Shown piece after piece: positions 10,602 through 19,559 of a DNA stretch of 64,000 nt. The number at the start of each line of letters is the position of its first letter. Position 1 is the first letter of the stretch. Origin of the DNA: Candidatus Methylomicrobium oryzae (lineage in GTDB: Bacteria > Pseudomonadota > Gammaproteobacteria > Methylococcales > Methylomonadaceae); the NCBI RefSeq assembly GCF_016745425.1, contig NZ_JAERVK010000005.1, positions 1 through 64,000 of the forward strand. Reading direction: 5' to 3'. The position numbers and the translations under genes are program-made. The notes beneath the pieces were generated by a model. That model worked only from the letters and a program-made list of their open reading frames with translations. It ran no database searches and was not told the DNA's origin.

Positions 10602-11768
10602 ATGCATAAAACGATACGTCCCAGGGAAATCCTCCGGCGCCGCAAGCGCCGGCTGGCCGCCGTCACCTTGACGTTACTGCTGAGCGTCGCCGCTTATTTG
10701 GTTTACTGGTGGCTTGCGAACCGCGAATGGGTCGCGACCGACGACGCTTTCGTGACCGGCCACCTGATTACGCTGAAAGCGCAAACCGAGGGCACTGTCG
10801 TCGAAATCCTGGCCGAAAACACGCAGCGGGTGCGCCAGGGGCAGGTCCTGGTGCGCCTCGACGGCGTCCGCGCGCAGCTGGATTTCGAAAAGGCGCAGGC
10901 CGAGCTTGGCGAAACGGTCCGCCGTCTCGAAAAACTGACTGCGGGAATTCAAACCTTGCGGCAGCGCATCGCGGCCAGGCAGGCGGCTCTGAACCAGGTC
11001 CGCCACGATTTGGACCGCTATCTGGCTGCCTTCCGCGACGGCGCCGCTTCCGAACAGCAGGTGCAAAACGCCAGGGACAAAATCCAGGAACTCGAAGCCG
11101 CGATCAAGGAAGCCGAAGCGGAGAAAACGGGCATCGAAGCCGAGGTAGGAGGCGTCGACATCGACCAACATCCTTCGGTCGAAAAAGCCAAAAGCAAACT
11201 GCGCCAGGCGTACCTGGAATATAAGCGCCGCCATATCGTCGCGCCGGCTTCCGGCTATGTCGCGAAACGCCGCGCCGAGGTCGGCGACCAGATCAAGCCC
11301 GGCGCGCCGCTGCTGGTGATCGTGCCGCTCGACGATCTCTGGATCGAAGCGAATTTTCTCGAAAACCAGATCGCCGGCATCCGCCCCGGCCAGCCTGCCG
11401 AAATCCGGGTCGACGCTTACGGCGACCGCCTTGTGTACCACGGCCGCGTACAGGGCATCAACCCCGGCACCGGCAGCCCGTTCGCGCTGTTGCCGACCGA
11501 CAATGCCACCGGCAACTTCATCCACATCGCCGAACGGGTCCCGGTCCGTATCGGCCTCGATCCTGAGGAATTGCGGAAGAATCCGCTGCAGCCGGGGCTT
11601 TCGACCCTGACCCGGATCAGGACCAGCGAAAAAGGCGATGCGCTGCTGGCCTCGCATACCGAAACCGCAAGTGCGGCCTATCGTACCGGCATTTACGAGC
11701 ACGAGCTGGATGACGTTGAGAAACGGATCCTCGATATTGTGTCGGCTAACCGGTTTAACGTCCGTTAA
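10602..11768 (+). CDS. HlyD/EmrA-type membrane fusion protein
   Basis: This 388-residue periplasmic adaptor has one N-terminal transmembrane helix (about residues 16-36) after a very basic cytoplasmic tail. A biotinyl-lipoyl half-motif (about 45-95), a long coiled-coil hairpin (about 95-200) and a second lipoyl half with beta-barrel (GYVAKRRAEVGDQIKPG and onward) follow. Adaptors of this class join the inner-membrane permease to the outer-membrane channel, both encoded just upstream. Confidence 0.92.
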   Translation: MHKTIRPREILRRRKRRLAAVTLTLLLSVAAYLVYWWLANREWVATDDAFVTGHLITLKAQTEGTVVEILAENTQRVRQGQVLVRLDGVRAQLDFEKAQAELGETVRRLEKLTAGIQTLRQRIAARQAALNQVRHDLDRYLAAFRDGAASEQQVQNARDKIQELEAAIKEAEAEKTGIEAEVGGVDIDQHPSVEKAKSKLRQAYLEYKRRHIVAPASGYVAKRRAEVGDQIKPGAPLLVIVPLDDLWIEANFLENQIAGIRPGQPAEIRVDAYGDRLVYHGRVQGINPGTGSPFALLPTDNATGNFIHIAERVPVRIGLDPEELRKNPLQPGLSTLTRIRTSEKGDALLASHTETASAAYRTGIYEHELDDVEKRILDIVSANRFNVR

Positions 11769-11910
11769 CCTCTTCTGAAAGCGATGAATACACTCCAAAT
11801 ATAACTTCCGTTTCTCCTTCAAAGCCGGATCGCATCCCTGTTGCCCGAATCACGGATAGAGTACAATCTCAGCCGCTTCGTTGCCCTTGTCTTCTCAGGA
11901 GAATCGATCG

Positions 11911-14900
11911 ATGGCCAGGTTGTTTGCGGTGTTGTCCTCATTATGGCGCTATTTGCTGCTCGGCTGGCGCGGCCTGTTCGGCGTCTGGCACTGGGATAGG
12001 CCGGCCTGGGTTCATCGATCGAGCGGCTGGCTCGAACCCCGCATCCGCTATCTCCAAAACCATCTCTGGCAAAGCATCCTGGCCCTAACCCTGGCCGCAG
12101 GGGCCGGCGCGGCAAGCTGGTACGGCTATCAACTGTGGGAAAGCCGCCCCAAGCCGGTGTCGGTCGACTTTTCAGTCGCCGCGCCCGAGCGGATGAAAAT
12201 CGAGGAAAAAAACGCCAAACCGAATCCCTTGGTAATTACCTTCCAAGGATCGGTCGCGCCGCTGGATCGGGCCGGAAAGGACATTAGCGAAGGCGTCTCG
12301 ATCAAGCCGGAAGTCAAAGGCCGCTGGCAGTGGCTGGACGACCGCCGCCTGGCGCTGCAACCCGACCGGGAATGGCCGGTCGGACAAACGTTCGAAGTCG
12401 CTTTCGAAAAACATCTGGTCGCGAAACAAATCCGGCTGGCGCGCGACGAATTTTCGTTCGCGAGCCCGGCTTTCACCGCCGCGCTCGACAAAGCCGAATT
12501 TTATCAGGACCCGCTGGACCCGGTGCTGAAGAAGGCGATTTTCCAGATCCGCTTCAGTTATCCGGTCGATAGCGCCTCGCTCGAAAAAGCGGTCGAGATA
12601 TCGCTGATCAGCGCGCAGGATCCGAAAATCAAACCCGAGCCGATTCCTTTCACCGTCAGCTACGACAAACTGGGGCTGAACGCCTTCATTCACAGCCGGC
12701 CGCTCGCGATTCCCCAGCATCCGCAGCAGGTCAATTTTTTGTTGAACAAGGGCGTCAAGGCGAAAGGCGCGGAGGCGGAAACCGCGTCCGAATTACGCAG
12801 CGAAGCGCGCGTACCGGGCCTTTACGACGAACGGATGATCGAGAATATAGAGCTTACGGTTGCGCCGAATCTCCAGTCCGGCCAGCAGGAACAGGTTCTG
12901 ATCGTGACTACGTCGGTGCCGATTCATGAACAGGAAATCGTCAAAGCGGTGCAGGTCCGGCAATTGCCCGAATTCGCACCCGAGACGCCCGAAGAGGAGC
13001 GCGATCACCCGACTTACTGGTCCGTGGATCAGGTTAGCGCGGAAATCCTGAAATCCGCCCAACCGGTCGACCTGCACACGGTTCCGGCCGAAAACGAGTA
13101 CGGCACATCCCATGCGTTCCGGCTCGAAGCCGATGTCGGCCGTTATCTGTATGTAGCCGTTTCGAAAAACTTGCGCTCGTTCGGCGGCTACCGGCTGCCG
13201 AAACCGCTTTACCGGACTCTGCAAGTGCCCGAGTTTCCGAAGGAGCTGCACATCATGGGCCAGGGATCGCTGTTGACGCTGAGCGGCGAAAAGAAAATCG
13301 CGGTGATGAGCCGCGACCTGAAGGGCTTGAAAGTCGAACTGGGCCGGCTGTTGCCGGACCAGTTGCAGCATCTGGTCACCCAGACCTCCGGCGATTTCGC
13401 GCATCCTGAATTCAGCGGCGATCTCGGGCAGGACAACTTGACCGAACGCTTCGAGCTCAAGCTGCCGCTGCCGGAGGCCGGGCAAGGCAAGCCGCATTAT
13501 CAACCGGTCGACCTGAAAACCTATCTGGTCGATGCGGAGGGGCAGCCGAAACGCGGCATTTTCCTGCTGACCGCAAAAAGCTACGATCCGGACAAGCCTG
13601 AACAAGAGGAAACGGACGATACCGACGGGCCGGAAGAGAAGCGACTGGTGCTGGTGACCGATCTCGGGATGATCGTGAAAACCGAACGGGACGGCTCGCA
13701 GGTCGTTTTCGTGCAGTCGATCCGGACCGGCGAACCGCAGGAAGGCGTTGAGGTTTCGGTGATCGGCAAGAACGGGCTGACTCTGATGAAGGGGCTAACC
13801 GATGCGGACGGCAAGGTCCGCTTCGCGAAACTGGCAAAACTCGAACGCGAACGCGAGCCGGTCTTTTACCTGGCCTCCGACCGCGGCGACATGAGCTTCC
13901 TGCCGCTCGGCCGGGACGACCGCAACCTGAATCTTTCGCGCTTCGACATCGACGGGGCGGCCAATGCGGTCGATCCGGGAGAACTCAGCGCTTATCTGTT
14001 CTCGGATCGCGGCATCTACCGCCCCGGGGACGCGTTCCATATCGGGATGATCGTGAAAGCGGAAAAATGGGACATCCCGCTCGACGGCCTGCCGCTGGAG
14101 GCCGAAATCCTCGATCCGCGCGGCCTCGCCATCAAAAAAACGCGGCTGAACCTCGGCCGGGGCGGCTTCAACGAGCTCGCGCACGAAACGCTCGACAGCT
14201 CGCCGACCGGCACTTATACAGTCAACCTGTACACGGTCAAGAACGCGAAGTCGGACAAATACCTCGGCTCGGTGTCGGTCAAGGTCGAAGAATTCCTGCC
14301 CGACCGGATGAAGGCGGCGATCCGGTTTTCGCAGCCGGTTCCCGAAGGCTGGGTGAATCCGAAAGACTTGCAGGCGACCGTAAACGTGCAGAACCTGTAC
14401 GGCGCGCCGGCGGAAAACCGGGCCGTCGAGGCCAGTCTGACCTTGAGCCCCAGGTTGCCGGAATTTCTCCGGTACAAGGATTACCGATTTTACGATCCGC
14501 ACTACGCCGAGCACGGCTACGATGAAGAGCTGGATCCTGTAGAGACCGATGCGGGCGGCAATGCATCCTTCAGCCTGGACCTGGAAAAATACGCGAAGGC
14601 GACCTACAAGCTGCATTTACTGGCGCGCGCATTCGAAGCGGAAGGCGGCCGCAGCGTCGCGGCCGAAGCGGATATCGTCGTCTCCGACCTGCCGTATCTG
14701 GTCGGCTACAAGGCCGACGGTGCGCTCGATTTCGTCGCCCGCAATGCGAAACGCAACGTCGAACTGATCGCGGTCGATCCGAATCTGCAAAAAACCGCCG
14801 CCGACCAGCTGACGCTCGAGCTGATCGAACGCAAGGCGCTGTCGGTGCTGATCCGTCAAGACGACGGCACTTACCGCTACGAGTCGCGAATCAAGGAAAG

Positions 14901-17781
14901 CAGCCTGCACAAAGCGCCGCTGGCCCTGCCGAAGGAAGGCCATACGCTGGCGCTCGACAGCAAGACGCCGGGCGATTACGTCTACCAGGTACGGAATGCG
15001 GAAGGTACGGTGCTGGCCAAAATCGCCTACAGCGTTGCCGGCCTCGGCAATGTGTCCCGGACGCTGGACCGGAATGCGGAACTGCAGCTGACGCTCGACA
15101 AGCCGAGCTACGCGCCGGGCGAGACGATCAGCGTGAATATCCGGGCGCCTTATACCGGCGCGGGGTTGATCACGGTTGAGCGCGACAAGGTCTACGCGAG
15201 CCGCTGGTTTAAAGCCGACACCCAGTCGACCGTGCAGACGATCGATGTACCGAAGGAACTGGCCGGCAACGGTTACGTATCGGTGCAATTCGTCCGCGAT
15301 CCGGGCTCCGACGAAATTTTCATGAGCCCGCTGTCGTACGGCGTCGCGCCGTTCAAGATCAACCTCAATGCGCAAACGCAGCCGTTGACGCTCGACGCGC
15401 CGGAACGGATTAGGCCCGGCGAACGTCTGCCGATCAAGGTAACCAGCGCCGGCCCGGCGCGGGTCGCCGTGTTCGCGGTCGACGAGGGCATCCTGCAGGT
15501 CGCGCGCTATAAGGCGCCCGATCCGCTCGGCCATTTCTTCCGGAAGCGCATGCTCGAAGTCGACACATCGCAGATTCTCGACCTGATCCTGCCCGAATTC
15601 ACCAAACTGCTGCAACTCTCCGCGCCCGGCGGCGACGGCGAGGAAGAGGAAGCCGCCTCTTACCTGAACCCGTTCAAGCGCAAACGCGACAAACCGGCGG
15701 TGTATTGGTCCGGCATCACCGATATCGACGGCGAGAAAACCTTCAGCTACGACGTGCCGGACACCTTCAACGGCGCGCTGAAGATTTTCGCGGTCGCGGT
15801 CGGCGATCTGAAGATCGCCAGCATGACCGGAAGAACCCAGGTGCGCGGCGACCTGATCGTCACCCCGAACGTGCCGTCGATGGTCGCGCCGGGCGACCAA
15901 TTCACGGTCAGCACCGGCATCGCGAACCACGTCGAAGGCAGCGGACCGAAAGCCGAAGTCAAGGTTAGGCTGGCCGTGCCGCCGCAGTTGCAGATCAAGG
16001 GTAATGCGGAGCAGACGCTCGCGATCGCGGAAGGCCATGAAGGTGCCGCCACCTTCATCCTGCAGGCCGCAACAGATGTCAAAGCCGTCCTGGGCGATGC
16101 GGAACTGCGCTTCAGTGCGGAAAGCGGCGGTAAATCGGCCAAATTGAGCAGCCATCTCAGCCTGCGCCCCGCCGTGCAGAAAATGGCAAACCTGAGGTTG
16201 GGCAACTTCAAAGGCAAACAGGAAGTGAAAGAGCTGCGCCGGCTGTATCCGGAATACCGGAAGGTCAGCGCCGGACTGTCGCCGTTGCCGCTGGTCGCGA
16301 TGCCGGGATTGACGGCCTATCTGGACAATTTCAGCCATTACTGCACCGAGCAGTTGACCAGCAAGGCGATGCCGGCAATCGTGCTGCGGAAGCGCCCGGA
16401 ATTCGGCGACAAGCCTGAGCCGGCCAATGCCGAGATGGATATATCGAGACTGCTTTCGGTGCTGCGCACCCGCCAAAACGGCGAAGGCGGCTTCGGCTTG
16501 TGGACCGCCTCGCCCGATGCGCACGAATTCGTTTCGGTCTACGCGACCCACATGCTGCTGGAGGCGTCCGCGAACGGGCTTCCGGTGCCCGCCGACATGC
16601 TGCGGCAGGCGACGGATTACCTGCGAAACCTGTCCGCGAGCCCGGCGGAAGACCTGACCGGCCTGCGCACGCGCGCCTATGCCGCGTATCTCTTGACCCG
16701 GCAGGGCAACGTCACGACTGCCGCATTGGCCGGGATTCAAGAAACGTTGCGCGCGAATTACAAGGATGAAGAATGGCAGGACGACCTGGTCGCGGTCTAT
16801 CTCGGGGCCAGTTATCAGTTGCTGCAGCAGCCTTCGGTCGCTGCTGAGTTGATCAAGATTCCGGCCGAGTCGCTCGGAAACTCGGCCGGCACATTCGAGT
16901 TCAACGACTATTACGATCCCTTGATCTATCAATCCCAGACCCTGTATGTGCTGGCGAAGCATTTCCCGGACCGGCTCAAAAAGCTGCCGCCTTCCCTGTT
17001 CTCTGCGATCGGCCGGCACTTGCAGGAAGACCGCTTCAACACGCTGTCCTCGGCGTATCTGCTGCTCGCTTTCGACGCCTACCTGGACGCGCTGCCGTCC
17101 GAAGAGGCGCAGCATCTTTCGATCACCGCGATCGACGGCAAAGGCCAACGCCAGACCCTGGCTCTTCCGCAAAATTTCGCGCCGCGCGTAGCGTTCCCTC
17201 TCGAAACTGCTGCGCTCGAATTCGAAGGCGGGAGGGGTATGCCGCTGTATTACGCGGTTTCCGAATCGGGCTTCGATATCGAGCCGCCGAAATCGGAGGT
17301 GCGTAACGGCCTTGAAATCGTCCGGAGTTTCCTGGACGACGAAGGCAAGCCGCTCGATAAAATCCCGCTGGGTGCTGAACTGACCGTTTCGATCCGCGCG
17401 CGGGCGATCGATCGCGACTTTATCGACAATGTCGCGATTGTCGATCTCTTGCCCGGCGGTTTCGAAGCGGTGCGGCAGAATCCGGCTGAGAAAGAACCGG
17501 CTGATTCCGAAGAGGATGCGGGAGAAGAAAATGTCCCAAGCTGGCTGGACCGCCTGAAAACCGGCGGCAACTGGACGGCCGATTATGTCGACATCCGCGA
17601 GGACCGGGTGCTTCTTTACGGCACGCTGAATAAGGACATGGCGGAATACCGCTACCGTGCGAAGGCGACCGCCGCCGGCATTTTCAACGTGCCTCCGGTT
17701 TATGCCGAGGCGATGTATCTACCGACTTTACGGGCACATTCCGGGTCAGGCACTGTGCGTGTTGACGAGAAAGATCCGTAG
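11911..17781 (+). CDS. Bacterial alpha-2-macroglobulin with thioester, YfhM-like
   Basis: The start at 11911 has an AGGAG-like site upstream. The 1956-residue product is the size of large bacterial alpha-2-macroglobulins. One membrane helix lies at about residues 53-73 with no lipobox Cys, so it is predicted to be anchored in the inner membrane and face the periplasm. Macroglobulin beta domains fill the first half. The thioester motif CTEQ is intact at residues 1478-1481, inside the alpha/alpha toroid domain. The family traps attacking proteases covalently and is paired with PBP1C in peptidoglycan repair; a pbpC gene lies 1.8 kb downstream. The TAG stop lies inside a GTAGG palindrome, so the native C-terminus may have been altered by that insertion. 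Confidence 0.93.
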   Translation: MARLFAVLSSLWRYLLLGWRGLFGVWHWDRPAWVHRSSGWLEPRIRYLQNHLWQSILALTLAAGAGAASWYGYQLWESRPKPVSVDFSVAAPERMKIEEKNAKPNPLVITFQGSVAPLDRAGKDISEGVSIKPEVKGRWQWLDDRRLALQPDREWPVGQTFEVAFEKHLVAKQIRLARDEFSFASPAFTAALDKAEFYQDPLDPVLKKAIFQIRFSYPVDSASLEKAVEISLISAQDPKIKPEPIPFTVSYDKLGLNAFIHSRPLAIPQHPQQVNFLLNKGVKAKGAEAETASELRSEARVPGLYDERMIENIELTVAPNLQSGQQEQVLIVTTSVPIHEQEIVKAVQVRQLPEFAPETPEEERDHPTYWSVDQVSAEILKSAQPVDLHTVPAENEYGTSHAFRLEADVGRYLYVAVSKNLRSFGGYRLPKPLYRTLQVPEFPKELHIMGQGSLLTLSGEKKIAVMSRDLKGLKVELGRLLPDQLQHLVTQTSGDFAHPEFSGDLGQDNLTERFELKLPLPEAGQGKPHYQPVDLKTYLVDAEGQPKRGIFLLTAKSYDPDKPEQEETDDTDGPEEKRLVLVTDLGMIVKTERDGSQVVFVQSIRTGEPQEGVEVSVIGKNGLTLMKGLTDADGKVRFAKLAKLEREREPVFYLASDRGDMSFLPLGRDDRNLNLSRFDIDGAANAVDPGELSAYLFSDRGIYRPGDAFHIGMIVKAEKWDIPLDGLPLEAEILDPRGLAIKKTRLNLGRGGFNELAHETLDSSPTGTYTVNLYTVKNAKSDKYLGSVSVKVEEFLPDRMKAAIRFSQPVPEGWVNPKDLQATVNVQNLYGAPAENRAVEASLTLSPRLPEFLRYKDYRFYDPHYAEHGYDEELDPVETDAGGNASFSLDLEKYAKATYKLHLLARAFEAEGGRSVAAEADIVVSDLPYLVGYKADGALDFVARNAKRNVELIAVDPNLQKTAADQLTLELIERKALSVLIRQDDGTYRYESRIKESSLHKAPLALPKEGHTLALDSKTPGDYVYQVRNAEGTVLAKIAYSVAGLGNVSRTLDRNAELQLTLDKPSYAPGETISVNIRAPYTGAGLITVERDKVYASRWFKADTQSTVQTIDVPKELAGNGYVSVQFVRDPGSDEIFMSPLSYGVAPFKINLNAQTQPLTLDAPERIRPGERLPIKVTSAGPARVAVFAVDEGILQVARYKAPDPLGHFFRKRMLEVDTSQILDLILPEFTKLLQLSAPGGDGEEEEAASYLNPFKRKRDKPAVYWSGITDIDGEKTFSYDVPDTFNGALKIFAVAVGDLKIASMTGRTQVRGDLIVTPNVPSMVAPGDQFTVSTGIANHVEGSGPKAEVKVRLAVPPQLQIKGNAEQTLAIAEGHEGAATFILQAATDVKAVLGDAELRFSAESGGKSAKLSSHLSLRPAVQKMANLRLGNFKGKQEVKELRRLYPEYRKVSAGLSPLPLVAMPGLTAYLDNFSHYCTEQLTSKAMPAIVLRKRPEFGDKPEPANAEMDISRLLSVLRTRQNGEGGFGLWTASPDAHEFVSVYATHMLLEASANGLPVPADMLRQATDYLRNLSASPAEDLTGLRTRAYAAYLLTRQGNVTTAALAGIQETLRANYKDEEWQDDLVAVYLGASYQLLQQPSVAAELIKIPAESLGNSAGTFEFNDYYDPLIYQSQTLYVLAKHFPDRLKKLPPSLFSAIGRHLQEDRFNTLSSAYLLLAFDAYLDALPSEEAQHLSITAIDGKGQRQTLALPQNFAPRVAFPLETAALEFEGGRGMPLYYAVSESGFDIEPPKSEVRNGLEIVRSFLDDEGKPLDKIPLGAELTVSIRARAIDRDFIDNVAIVDLLPGGFEAVRQNPAEKEPADSEEDAGEENVPSWLDRLKTGGNWTADYVDIREDRVLLYGTLNKDMAEYRYRAKATAAGIFNVPPVYAEAMYLPTLRAHSGSGTVRVDEKDP

Positions 17782-17815
17782 GATGGGTTTCGGCTGGCGC
17801 CTCTACCCATCCTAC
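17778..17815. repeat. GTAGG palindrome overlapping a stop codon
   Basis: A perfect 11-bp inverted repeat (17778-17788 and 17805-17815) begins GTAGG and ends CCTAC. The TAG in its left arm (17779-17781) is the stop codon of the macroglobulin gene. It resembles other palindromic elements in this window at 18.6, 29.5 and 31.3 kb and could also act as a transcription end. Confidence 0.65.
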
Positions 17816-17871
17816 ACGTTACAGGCTAAATTTGTAGCATATAAAATTTTTATAGTGCCGTTTTAATTACA

Positions 17872-18546
17872 ATGTCTATTCAAGCCGCCGCTACTGCATT
17901 CGAAACGGAAAAACTACAGCATCGGATCCTGATGATCGATCTCGAAAATTGTCCAAGTCAAATTGGACATTTGATGGACGACTTGAAGCAGTATGCGCAA
18001 GTCGTTATATGCTATGCGCAAAGCGGGGCCAAAGTTCCGCTGGATTGGATCATGCCATTAACAGCACTGGTTAATGAAAAACGTTTGGAAATCGTCAAGA
18101 TGCCTAATGGAGGTAAGAATGCCGCTGATTTTGGGATTGCTTTTTGGGCCGGAACTTTAATGGCGCAAACAGGCGCTGATACCCACTTCGATATCCTGTC
18201 CAACGATGCCGATTTGGATCATGTCGTTCGCCTGCTAAGCAGCCAGCAACGTAGCGCTAAAAGGATTACAACCCAAAAACCAAATGATCCCGTATCAAAT
18301 AGTACTTTTATCCTGCCGACTTCAGTGCAGACATATTGCTTGCACTTGGATACTCATCAAAAGAACCGTCCTGTCAAAAAAGAAACTTTACTTAACCACA
18401 TCAAAAGTAAATTTAATGGATCGGGTATCGATGCGGAAAAGCTATTTGAAGATCTGTGTAAACAGGGAGCTATTAAACTTGTCGACAATAAAATCAATTA
18501 TATCCAGAAAAAAATCAGCGAACTGGCCAGCACGGCTGCTAAATGA
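17872..18546 (+). CDS. NYN/PIN-like domain protein (LabA/DUF88-like)
   Basis: This is a 224-residue protein. The first roughly 140 residues show the NYN (PIN-like nuclease) pattern: an acidic strand end MIDLENCPSQ, a central Asn/Asp motif GGKNAADFGIAFWAG, and ILSNDADLDHVVRLL, which together supply the usual cluster of metal-binding acidic residues. The last roughly 80 residues look like a small winged-helix domain. NYN proteins are usually RNases or nucleic-acid binding proteins. The gene is visibly more AT-rich than its neighbours, has no clear ribosome site and sits between yfhM-like and pbpC genes, suggesting acquisition. Its target is unknown. Confidence 0.75.
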   Translation: MSIQAAATAFETEKLQHRILMIDLENCPSQIGHLMDDLKQYAQVVICYAQSGAKVPLDWIMPLTALVNEKRLEIVKMPNGGKNAADFGIAFWAGTLMAQTGADTHFDILSNDADLDHVVRLLSSQQRSAKRITTQKPNDPVSNSTFILPTSVQTYCLHLDTHQKNRPVKKETLLNHIKSKFNGSGIDAEKLFEDLCKQGAIKLVDNKINYIQKKISELASTAAK

Positions 18547-18602
18547 CATTTCCAGTTTTCAGAAAATCAGCATGCCATAAGATGTGCCGATAAATGCAGG
18601 AC

Positions 18603-18737
18603 CGTAGGACCACAGGATGCGCTGACGACTGCATGGATGCAGGAGCTAGAGCAATGCATGGAGCAATTGCCGAGGAACGAAGGGCATCATTTCGCGTAAA
18701 TTCAATTGATGCGCCTCCTGCGTCGGCACATCCTACG
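18603..18737. repeat. Dispersed intergenic element, CGTAGGA...TCCTACG
   Basis: A segment of about 135 bp is bounded by inverted CGTAGGA and TCCTACG ends, with imperfect extension of the inversion (TGCGCTGACG against CGTCGGCACA). From memory it resembles a common non-coding intergenic element of gammaproteobacterial methanotrophs. An open frame through it (18594-18932) has a composition unlike the real genes and is not called. Confidence 0.5.
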
Positions 18738-19141
18738 AGAGGTTTTTCGGCTTGGCTGCTTTGGGGCTGTATTCTTACGCTCAGACGCATCCCCCTTCCC
18801 AGAATCAACCGTTATCTTTATCTACTCGGGGAACTCCAACGCCTGAATTTAGCTTACGGTTGGCGTTTTCGGCTTGTTGACGTCACTCGATCAGTTTCTC
18901 TTCCAAGTGCCATTTACGTCGACCGGATTTAAGCCAAGCACAAACCCAACGGGTTAGGATAAGGGTTTCTCAACTAAACCTTCGGGCATAGATGCAATAA
19001 AAAATGTTTTCCCGATGCTCAAACTCATAGGTTTAACTTTGCGCGCATCGGCTAAAAAGATGCTCTAAACCCGGTTTTTTCAGGTCATCTGGTAAAATTC
19101 ATCGTCTTCTATTAGTCCGCAACATTTAAGAGCCACTGATT
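18738..19141. other. Non-coding spacer, nothing clear
   Basis: These 404 bases lie between the repeat and the small lipoprotein gene. They are moderately AT-rich. I see no convincing gene or RNA, only a TAAAAT-like -10 candidate shortly before the lipoprotein start. Confidence 0.4.
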
Positions 19142-19444
19142 ATGCAAAATTATACTGTTCGAACGAAGTTTGCGATTTCATGTTTTATTTTAGCCCTTAG
19201 CGGCTGTGCCTCCGAACCGGCGCCGGCCCCGGAACCGCTCATTTCCGGCGAGGAAATGCTGCGCGAAAGCCAAGGCATCGCGAATTTAGGCGACAGATGG
19301 AAAAAAGGCAAGCAGTTGGTTGACCGGGGCAATGCCATGATCGCTGAAGGTCAAAATAAAATTAACGAAGGCAGGCGAATCGTCGAAGAGGGAGAAAGAG
19401 TCATGCGCGAAAGTGAGGAAAGCTATAAGAGTATCAAAAAATAA
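19142..19444 (+). CDS. Small lipoprotein with coiled-coil tail
   Basis: This 100-residue product has a short basic n-region, hydrophobic core and lipobox LSGC with the lipidated Cys at residue 22. The mature part is a Pro-rich linker followed by a charged helix with repeating E-G pattern (IAEGQNKINEGRRIVEEGERVM), likely a coiled coil. In size and build it resembles small outer-membrane lipoproteins that touch peptidoglycan. The next gene is a peptidoglycan synthase, but co-function is only inferred. Confidence 0.75.
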   Translation: MQNYTVRTKFAISCFILALSGCASEPAPAPEPLISGEEMLRESQGIANLGDRWKKGKQLVDRGNAMIAEGQNKINEGRRIVEEGERVMRESEESYKSIKK

Positions 19445-19559
19445 CCGCGCGGAAATCTCTGACGAAATGCTGTCCAGGTTGGGCTGACGTCAGAAAGCCC
19501 AACCAGTACTTTTCCAGGCAGAGCATGTTGTCATTGTCTGAAACAAGGATGGCTGATAA

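Noticed and set aside
14617-17172. An 851-residue open frame on the minus strand
   Set aside because: It lies fully antisense to the macroglobulin gene. Its Arg/Gln/Val-rich product is typical of antisense frames in GC-rich genes and has no domain pattern.
18594-18932. 112-residue frame in the spacer before the small lipoprotein
   Set aside because: The first half is the intergenic element itself, there is no ribosome site, and the product has no family character.
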